A DNA stretch of 24,117 nt from Vulgatibacter incomptus_A (GTDB lineage Bacteria > Myxococcota > Myxococcia > Myxococcales > Vulgatibacteraceae), in assembly GCA_040391605.1 (NCBI GenBank), contig JBEBXK010000056.1, positions 1-24,117 of the forward strand. Reading direction: 5' to 3'. The notes below the pieces were generated by a model. The model searched no databases. It saw only the letters and a list, made by a program, of their open reading frames with translations, and had not been told where the DNA came from. Below, piece by piece: positions 18,208-24,117 of the stretch. The translations under genes were made by a program, and so were the position numbers. The first letter of the stretch is position 1. Each line of letters starts with the position of its first letter.

Positions 18208-20247
18208 ATGAAACACTCCTCGCTCCCGCTCTTGGCCGTAGTCTTCCTCCTACCTCCGGCCTTCGCTCCCGCGACCCCCGCTGGGGAAGCCGCTCCCAGT
18301 TCGCAGCCCGCCTCGTCGCAGCCCGCCCCTTCGCAGCCCGCGGGATCAGCGGGCGTGGCCAAGCGTGCGGTCGTCTCCGACTTGGTGGAGGTCCAGCGGC
18401 TGATCCCCGATGCGATCCTCGAGCTGCGCTACGCCACCGCCGACAACTTCATGAAGCGGGCGGTCTACCCGTCAGGGGCGACGTGTCTACTCCGCCCAGC
18501 CACCGCCGAGCGGTTGCGAAGGGTGGCAGATAGCCTCCGCGCCGAGGACGGCACCCGGCTGATCCTCTACGACTGCTATCGGCCGCTGTCGGTGCAAGCG
18601 ATCATGTGGGAGGTCATGCCGGTCCGCGGCTACGTGGCGCCTCCGAAGAGCGGCAGCATCCACAACCGCGGCGCCGCCGTCGATCTGGGCCTCGCCTCCA
18701 AGGAAGGCGCGCCTTTGCCGATGCCATCGGACTTCGACGAGTTCTCGAAGCGCGCCTGGCACGCCAACGAGGAGACCTCCCCGGAGCGCAAGCGCAACCG
18801 CCAGCGCCTGCGGGAGGCCATGCTCGCCGAGGGCTTCCAGCCGATCCGCATGGAGTGGTGGCATTACGAGGACGCGGAGGAGCGGAGGGCGTCGCTCCTC
18901 GACCTCCCCTTCGACGCCGCAGCGCCTCCGCGAATCGACGCTTCGCCACTCGCTCGCGCAAGCCGAGCGGATGTGGGGCCGGATCAACTCGAGGCAATGG
19001 AGATCGTCACCGAGCGCGCCCAGGCCACGCGAGGGTTGCGCGCCGCTACCGACAACGCCGACGCGGACCCGTCCTTTGGTGACTTCGGTTTTGATTTCCT
19101 TCGTGTCGTCGGGCCACCTTCCGAGAACGTCGTGCTATCGCCTGTGACTCTAGGGGTGGCGCTCTCGCTCGCATCGGCCGGTGCCAAGGGAGAGACCCGG
19201 GAGGAAATCCGGCGCGCGCTACACGCCCCGCCCTATGCCGTACCCGGCGTCTTCGCCATGCAGAAGGACAACGCATGCGGCGTCCACGGTGCCATCGCGG
19301 TGTTTCTCAAGTCGACGCTCGCCCTCACCGACGGCTACTCTCAAATACTCTCGGACGCCGGGATCGAGCGTCACCGCTTCTTCGAGGACCCTGAGCTGAC
19401 GCGGGGCGAGATCAACCGTTGGGGGAGCGAGCAAACGAGAGGCGCGATCAGCGAGTTGGTCCCTCCAGGCGGTGTCCTACGGTCCTCGCAGCTCGCGCTC
19501 GTCTCCGCCACGGACCTGAAGATTCGCTGGGCGACCGAGTTCGATCCAGGGCAGACGCGGCGAGGTCGGTTCCGTCTCATGTCGGGCAGGGAGGTCGAAG
19601 CCCCGAGCATGAGGGGGAAACAAGAGGCTCGCGTCGCATTCCTGGACGACGTGAGCCTCCTCGAGCTGCCACTCGCTTGCGGACAGTGGACGATGCTGGT
19701 GCTGATGCCCCCCGATGGCGCCGACCGCATGCTTCGATCAGGAGAAACGGGCCTGGGCCTCCAGGGCCTGCTCCGCCCCTCCGTGCCAGATTCCGGAGGG
19801 GCTGCCGAACCGCCGACCGATTGGCGCGAGGCGCTGGGCAGGCTCGAACGATCGCTCTCCAGCAAACAGCTCGCGCAATGGCGGGCGAGCGCCATTCAGA
19901 GCAGCGTCTTCGTCGAGCTGCCATCCTTCGAAGGCAGACAAGCCGTGAACGCCAGCGAGACTCTACGGAAATTAGGCATCCGAAGAGCGTTTGAACCGGG
20001 AGCGGACTTCAGCGGCATCTCTGAGACGACGCGATTGTTCATCGAGAACGTGTTCCACGAGTCTACCGTGAAGGTGGGAGAGCGAGGCGTCGAGGCGACG
20101 TCGGGAGCGGCCGTCATCTTCGGGGCGCGGGGAACGGGGCCTTCGCATCCGGTATTTCGGGTCGACCGGCCGTTCGTCTTCCTGATTCAGGATCAGCGCA
20201 CCGGCGCGGTAGCGTTCGTCGGACGCATCGTCGATCCGCGACGCTGA
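18208..20247 (+). CDS. Exported fusion of a VanX-type D-Ala-D-Ala dipeptidase and a serpin
   Basis: A 679-residue two-domain protein. Residues 1-22 or so are a Sec signal peptide (SSLPLLAVVFLLPPAFA), followed by a Ser-Gln-Pro-Ala linker (SSQPASSQPAPSQPAG). Residues about 55-240 are an M15D/VanX-family D-alanyl-D-alanine dipeptidase: Arg125 in DCYRP, zinc ligands His152 and Asp159 in SIHNRGAAVD, and Glu216 plus His219 in EWWH, so all catalytic positions are present. Residues about 285-679 are a full-length serpin: ENVVLSPVTLGVALSLASAGAKGET (shutter region), INRWGSEQTRGAI, LALVSATDLKIRWATEFDP, VFVELPSFEG, LGIRRAF...ADFSGI, the hinge GERGVEATSGAAV and the closing DRPFVFLIQDQRTGAVAFVGRIVDP. Counting 15 residues from Gly627 (P15) puts Arg641 at P1, suggesting a trypsin-like target. 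P14 is Val instead of the usual Thr/Ser, and the loop is about three residues long after P1. The serpin half uses more A/T-rich codons (TTA at 19972, AGA, CGA, GGA), so later acquisition is likely. Confidence 0.88.
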   Translation: MKHSSLPLLAVVFLLPPAFAPATPAGEAAPSSQPASSQPAPSQPAGSAGVAKRAVVSDLVEVQRLIPDAILELRYATADNFMKRAVYPSGATCLLRPATAERLRRVADSLRAEDGTRLILYDCYRPLSVQAIMWEVMPVRGYVAPPKSGSIHNRGAAVDLGLASKEGAPLPMPSDFDEFSKRAWHANEETSPERKRNRQRLREAMLAEGFQPIRMEWWHYEDAEERRASLLDLPFDAAAPPRIDASPLARASRADVGPDQLEAMEIVTERAQATRGLRAATDNADADPSFGDFGFDFLRVVGPPSENVVLSPVTLGVALSLASAGAKGETREEIRRALHAPPYAVPGVFAMQKDNACGVHGAIAVFLKSTLALTDGYSQILSDAGIERHRFFEDPELTRGEINRWGSEQTRGAISELVPPGGVLRSSQLALVSATDLKIRWATEFDPGQTRRGRFRLMSGREVEAPSMRGKQEARVAFLDDVSLLELPLACGQWTMLVLMPPDGADRMLRSGETGLGLQGLLRPSVPDSGGAAEPPTDWREALGRLERSLSSKQLAQWRASAIQSSVFVELPSFEGRQAVNASETLRKLGIRRAFEPGADFSGISETTRLFIENVFHESTVKVGERGVEATSGAAVIFGARGTGPSHPVFRVDRPFVFLIQDQRTGAVAFVGRIVDPRR

Positions 20248-20266
20248 TACCGGCGACCGAGCTGGG

Positions 20267-20280
20267 CAGCAGCGCTGCTG
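20267..20280. terminator. Palindrome between convergent genes
   Basis: CAGCAGC and GCTGCTG form a perfect 14-bp palindrome, 19 bases after the stop of the VanX-serpin gene and 43 bases before the end of the minus-strand lipoprotein gene. No T tract follows, so a terminator role is only a possibility. Confidence 0.25.
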
Positions 20281-20323
20281 GCAGATTTGGGCTCACGGCC
20301 CAAGCGATCCGGCCCCCCTTGGC

Positions 20324-21685
20324 TCAAGTCCCGGGGAGGAAGAAGAGCTGGCGGGTCTGGAAGATGGTCACCTCGTCCATGAGGCGGTGGCGCTCGAAGC
20401 CCATGCCGCTGCCGTCGGTGACGTCGTCCGGGCCGAAGCCCTCCTCCAGGAAGGCGTAAACCTCCCAGCCACAGCCCTCGCCCTCGGTCAGGCCCCGCCC
20501 CCACCCGCTGTAGTCCGGGAGGGTCATCGAGTTCTCGTCGCCGGGGAGCACGAAGATCATCCCGTTGATCGACAGCCAATAATTCTTCGCGCCAGGCACC
20601 GCGGTCCATCGCAAGGTCGGCGTCACGGAGACGCCGGTCGCGCCATGGGCAGGCTCCAGCCCCTCGAGCCCGACGGGGGTCGGGAGCACGAGCTCGGTGG
20701 CGTCGTCGGGCCGGGCCCTGGTGCTCAGGATCACCCGATTGTCCCAAGCGTCCGACGCCCGCACCGTGAAGCCGCCGCCCTCGACCGGGAGTTCGATCTC
20801 GGTGGGCTCCGAGCGGATCTCCTCGGCCGACGGGAAGAGGAAGCGGGCGCCATCCAGGTAGAAGTAGCCGATGTTCTCCCACCACGAAGTGCCATAGGCC
20901 CCACGATCGAGGCTCACCGTGGTGGTCATCGTCTCGACGACCACATCATCCTCGAGCTCTACCTCCAGATCCGCCAGTCGGCCGCGATCTACGATCTCCA
21001 GGGCAGGTCCGTGGCCCGCGGCCAGGAACTCCACCACCCCCCCGAACTTCGAGCGCAAATGCACCACGTGGAGCCGTCCCGTCCGCTCCTTGGGGCCGTA
21101 CCAGAGGAGCTCGGTGTCGAAGGAGCCCATCGCGTCGGCCTCGATGGCCATCGCAGGATCCCCATCGACGGTGAGGAGGAGCTTCTCGTCGCCGCCGATG
21201 GGGAAGGCGATGCCGCTGACCTGCCCTCGCACCGACGCCCGTCTCGCCACCTTGAACTCCGCCACCACCGGGATGATCGGATCGCCCCGGCGCAGGTCAC
21301 GCAGCTCCACCAGAGCCGCAGACGTCCTCACCGTGAGGACGTAGGGGAGATCGACGGCGTCGAAGGAGAAGCTGCCGTCCGCGCCGCTATCGACCGCGCC
21401 CTCGAGGTCGCCGTTCAGCGCCACCTTCAACCCCGCCAACGGCTGCCCGGCCCCGTCCACGAGCGTGCCCCGAACGTCCAGGATCGTGGGGAGCTCCTCG
21501 CCGCCACCGCCACCGCCACTTCCGCCTTCACCACCGCCGCCGGAGCCTCCGCTGCCGCCATCCCCGCCGCTGCCTCCAGCAGCGCCTGCGCCTCCCGATC
21601 CATCCTTCCCGCCGTCGCCATCGCTGCTGCAGGCGACCGCCAGGAATAGGGCCGAGAGGACGGCTGCGATCCGGATGCTTCTCAT
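20324..21685 (-). CDS. Gly-rich lipoprotein with carboxypeptidase-regulatory-like domain
   Basis: A 453-residue protein with a lipoprotein signal (MRSIRIAAVLSALFLAVACSS; lipobox AVAC with the lipidated Cys at residue 19). Residues about 24-62 are a Gly/Ser-rich spacer. A CarboxypepD_reg-like beta domain follows (VRGTLVDGAGQPLAGLKVALNG...GADGSFSFDAV), then beta-rich sequence. Near the C-terminus is an Ig/Fn3-like segment (LEPAHGATGVSVTPTLRWTAVPGAKNYWLSIN). AGGGG lies eight bases before the ATG. It is probably anchored in the outer membrane and exposed on one side. It resembles the partial gene at the left edge only in its Gly-rich spacer strategy. It is convergent with the VanX-serpin gene and divergent from dnaE. 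The specific role is unknown. Confidence 0.85.
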   Translation of the reverse strand: MRSIRIAAVLSALFLAVACSSDGDGGKDGSGGAGAAGGSGGDGGSGGSGGGGEGGSGGGGGGEELPTILDVRGTLVDGAGQPLAGLKVALNGDLEGAVDSGADGSFSFDAVDLPYVLTVRTSAALVELRDLRRGDPIIPVVAEFKVARRASVRGQVSGIAFPIGGDEKLLLTVDGDPAMAIEADAMGSFDTELLWYGPKERTGRLHVVHLRSKFGGVVEFLAAGHGPALEIVDRGRLADLEVELEDDVVVETMTTTVSLDRGAYGTSWWENIGYFYLDGARFLFPSAEEIRSEPTEIELPVEGGGFTVRASDAWDNRVILSTRARPDDATELVLPTPVGLEGLEPAHGATGVSVTPTLRWTAVPGAKNYWLSINGMIFVLPGDENSMTLPDYSGWGRGLTEGEGCGWEVYAFLEEGFGPDDVTDGSGMGFERHRLMDEVTIFQTRQLFFLPGT

Positions 21686-21782
21686 GGTGAACGCCCCTAA
21701 AAAAGAGAGGAGGGAAAGCGGACAGAGGACTAAAGCAGGCGGCCGATGTCAACGCCCACGAGAGCCCATGGGGGCTGTGGGC

Positions 21783-21805
21783 CGGAGGCCGCCTGGCGGC
21801 CTCCG
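21783..21805. promoter_or_regulatory. Perfect 23-bp palindrome in the dnaE leader
   Basis: CGGAGGCCGCC and GGCGGCCTCCG are exact reverse complements around a single T, 35 bases before the dnaE ATG. It could be an operator for a dimeric regulator, or form a very stable RNA hairpin near the ribosome entry site. Confidence 0.45.
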
Positions 21806-21840
21806 AGCGGGTCGCGGCCCCGCGCTCCGTGTGTTAGGCC

Positions 21841-24117
21841 ATGGATATGGGCGACTTCGTACATCTCCACCTCCACACCCTCTACTCCCTCCTCGATGGC
21901 GCGATCCGAATGAAGGATCTGATGAAGGGAATCGAGGAGAAGAAGATGACGTCGGTGGCCGTGACCGATCACGGCAACATGTTCGGGGCGGTGGACTTCT
22001 ACAAGACGGCGAAGAAGCACGGGATCAAGCCGATCTTCGGCTGCGAGGCCTACGTCGCCGGCCCCAAGGGCCGCGGCGATCGCAGCGAGCGCGTCTCCAA
22101 CCACCTGGTGCTCCTCGCCAAGGATCAGGAGGGCTGGCGCAACCTGCGCTACCTGGCCTCCATGGGCTATACCGAAGGGCATTACTACCACCCGCGGATC
22201 GACAAGGAGCTGCTGAAGAAGCACTCCAAGGGCATCTTCGGCCTCACCGCCTGCCTGGGCGGCGAGGTACCGCAGCTCGCCAAGCGCGGGGATATGGACG
22301 GCGCCCGCCGCGCCGCCCTCGAGTACAAGGAGATCTTCGAGCCGGGGCATTTCTTCCTGGAGATCCAGTCGAACGGCCTCGCCGATCAGGCCATCGCCAA
22401 CGACGCCCTCAAGCAGCTCTCCCGGGATCTAGACATCCCCCTCGCGGCCACCGCCGACTCCCACTACGTCCAGCGGGAGGACGCGAAGGCCCACGAGATC
22501 CTGATGTGCATCGCACAGGGGAAGCTCTACGACGATCCCAAGCGGATGCACCACGACACCGAGGAGCTCTACATCAAGAGCCCCGCGGAGATGATCGCTC
22601 ACTTCACCGACGTGCCCGAGGCCGTGCACAACACGGTGCTCATCGGCGAGCAATGCAACGTGGAGCTCGAGCTCGGCAGCACCTTCCTCCCCAAGTTCCA
22701 GGTGCCGGAGCGCCACGACGACGACAGCTACCTCGCGCTGCTGGCGCGCCAGGGGCTGGATCGGCGCTTCCTCGAGTTGGAGAAGCGCTACCCGCTGGAT
22801 CGCGACGAGTACCGCAAGCGCCTGGAGATGGAGATCCAGGTGATCAAGGGGATGGGCTTCTCCGGCTACTTCCTGATCGTGCAGGACTTCATCAACTGGG
22901 CCAAGGAGCACGGGATCCCGGTGGGGCCGGGCCGCGGATCCGGCGCGGGCTCGCTGGTGGCGTACGCGCTGCGGATCACCGACCTCGATCCCCTCCCCTA
23001 CGCTCTGCTCTTCGAGCGCTTCCTGAATCCGGAGCGGGTGTCGATGCCCGACTTCGACGTCGACTTCTGCCAGACTCGGCGTGGTAAGGTAATCGACTAC
23101 GTCACAGAGAAGTATGGCGAGGCCAACGTCGGCCAGATCATCACCTTCGGCCAGCTCTCGGCCAAGAGCGCGATCAAGGACGTCGGCAGGGTCCTGGGGC
23201 TCACCTTCGGGGAGTGCAACGAGCTCACCAAGAACATCCCCGCCCTCATGGACGGCAAGCCGCCCACCATCGAGAAGGCGTTGGAGGCCGATCCGGCCCT
23301 CCAGGCCCGGGTGGCCGCCGACGATCGGGTGGCGGAGGTCTTCCGCATCGCCAAGGCGCTCCAGGGGCTGAACCGCCAGGCCGGCATGCACGCGGCCGGC
23401 GTGGTGATCTCCGACAAGCCGCTGTGGGAGTACGTGCCCCTCTACCAGCCGTCCGGCGAGAAGGTGCTGGTCACCCAATACGCCAAGGACGAGGTGGAGG
23501 AGGCCGGCCTGGTGAAGTTCGACTTCCTGGGCCTCAAGACCCTCACCGTCATCGACGACGCCATCGCGATGCGCAACGTCAACCACCCCGACGAGGTCCC
23601 GATCAGCCCCGAGGTCCTGCCGCTGGACGACGAAGCGACCTTCGAGATGCTGACCCGCGGCGACACCCAGGGCGTCTTCCAACTCGAGTCCTCCGGCTTC
23701 ACCGAGCTGCTCAAGAAGCTCAAGCCCGACCGCTTCGAGGACATCGTCGCCGCGGTGGCCCTCTACCGGCCGGGGCCCCTCCAGTCGGGGATGGTCGACG
23801 ACTTCATCGAGCGCAAGCACGGCAGGCAGAAGGTCACCTACCCCCATCCGGCCCTGGAGCCGATCCTGCGCCCGACCTACGGCGTGATCGTCTACCAGGA
23901 GCAGGTGATGCAGATTTCACAGGTGCTCGGTGGCTACACCCTTGGTCGAGCCGATCTCCTCCGCCGCGCCATGGGCAAGAAGAAGGCCGAGGAGATGCAT
24001 CGGGAGCGGGTCGGCTTCGTCGAAGGCGCGATCGCCAACCAGGTCGAGCCCAAGCTCGCCGCCGAGATCTTCGACCTGATGGAGAAGTTCGCCGCCTACG
24101 GCTTCAACAAATGCGTG
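21841..24117 (+). CDS. dnaE: DNA polymerase III alpha subunit, 3' end outside window
   Basis: The first 759 residues of the replicative polymerase, running off the right edge; full DnaE proteins are about 1160 residues. The PHP domain has HLHLHTLYSLLDG (metal-binding H10/H12), VTDHGNM, GCEAYV and ATADSHYV. Its metal-binding residues look intact, unlike E. coli DnaE, so proofreading or pyrophosphatase activity in PHP is conceivable. The palm has GPGRGSGAGSLVAYAL (about 363-376) and MPDFDVDFC with catalytic Asp404 and Asp406; the third catalytic Asp is D561 in VKFDFLGLK. These match E. coli D401, D403 and D555. QVLGGYTLGRADLLRRAMGKKK and FAAYGFNKCV appear near the cut end. An in-frame TAG at 21835 limits the start to ATG 21841 or ATG 21847; no strong Shine-Dalgarno is visible. 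Confidence 0.97.
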   Translation, partial: MDMGDFVHLHLHTLYSLLDGAIRMKDLMKGIEEKKMTSVAVTDHGNMFGAVDFYKTAKKHGIKPIFGCEAYVAGPKGRGDRSERVSNHLVLLAKDQEGWRNLRYLASMGYTEGHYYHPRIDKELLKKHSKGIFGLTACLGGEVPQLAKRGDMDGARRAALEYKEIFEPGHFFLEIQSNGLADQAIANDALKQLSRDLDIPLAATADSHYVQREDAKAHEILMCIAQGKLYDDPKRMHHDTEELYIKSPAEMIAHFTDVPEAVHNTVLIGEQCNVELELGSTFLPKFQVPERHDDDSYLALLARQGLDRRFLELEKRYPLDRDEYRKRLEMEIQVIKGMGFSGYFLIVQDFINWAKEHGIPVGPGRGSGAGSLVAYALRITDLDPLPYALLFERFLNPERVSMPDFDVDFCQTRRGKVIDYVTEKYGEANVGQIITFGQLSAKSAIKDVGRVLGLTFGECNELTKNIPALMDGKPPTIEKALEADPALQARVAADDRVAEVFRIAKALQGLNRQAGMHAAGVVISDKPLWEYVPLYQPSGEKVLVTQYAKDEVEEAGLVKFDFLGLKTLTVIDDAIAMRNVNHPDEVPISPEVLPLDDEATFEMLTRGDTQGVFQLESSGFTELLKKLKPDRFEDIVAAVALYRPGPLQSGMVDDFIERKHGRQKVTYPHPALEPILRPTYGVIVYQEQVMQISQVLGGYTLGRADLLRRAMGKKKAEEMHRERVGFVEGAIANQVEPKLAAEIFDLMEKFAAYGFNKCV

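Noticed and set aside
18208..20247. Vancomycin resistance (vanHAX-type) locus
   Set aside because: The VanX domain is exported and fused to a serpin, with no ligase, dehydrogenase or VanRS genes nearby. A resistance role is not supported.
21465..23087. 540-residue plus-strand frame across the lipoprotein and dnaE starts
   Set aside because: It begins as the antisense of the Gly-rich spacer (poly-Pro) and continues as an Arg/Pro-rich alternate frame of dnaE; not a real gene.
22429..23847. 472-residue minus-strand frame antisense to dnaE
   Set aside because: A mirror of GC-rich dnaE codons, with no recognisable domain.

Overview
The window is high-GC bacterial chromosome (roughly two thirds G+C by eye). 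It most resembles a myxobacterium or another member of Myxococcota. This rests on secreted proteins with long Gly-rich spacers and CGDG...CDDGN...DGC cysteine repeats (DUF4215 type), an RpoH-like sigma factor with a long acidic N-terminal extension, and a DUF4159 / von Willebrand-A membrane protein pair. No rRNA, tRNA, CRISPR array, integrase or transposase gene is visible. Genes are closely packed and no gene-free stretch exceeds 300 bases.

Layout. 1-1556: 3' part of a secreted or lipoprotein gene with an in-frame 27-bp repeat array and four cysteine repeats. 1599-2579: an exported protein of unknown function with visibly more A/T than its neighbours. 2745-3380: an AlkA-like DNA glycosylase, convergent with aconitase acnA (3478-6141, minus). 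6391-10603: an operon-like run of an uncharacterised protein and two tandem CPA2/Kef-type antiporter paralogues; a 184-bp inverted-repeat-bounded element fills the gap between the two antiporters. 10604-10790: roughly 65-bp hairpin repeats. 10776-12674 (minus): a DEAD-box RNA helicase of the DeaD/CsdA type, divergent from an rpoH-like heat-shock sigma factor (coding from about 12833 to 13951) that has a sigma-32-like promoter of its own. 13956-17024 (minus): a DUF4159 protein followed directly by a VWA membrane protein. 17253-20247 (plus): a small tail-anchored protein, a polytopic membrane protein, and a secreted two-domain protein joining a VanX-type D-Ala-D-Ala dipeptidase to a complete serpin. 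20324-21685 (minus): a lipoprotein. 21841 to the end: dnaE, the replicative DNA polymerase III alpha subunit, cut by the window edge.

How the genes fit together. Most are housekeeping: DNA repair, TCA cycle, RNA helicase, heat-shock sigma factor, replicase. Between them sit envelope genes: two antiporters, two surface or lipoproteins, the VWA/DUF4159 pair and the dipeptidase-serpin. The most unusual item is the VanX-serpin fusion. It would place a peptidoglycan-dipeptide hydrolase and a suicide protease inhibitor in one exported chain. The second is a set of intergenic palindromic elements, at least one of which supplies the stop codon of the gene before it.
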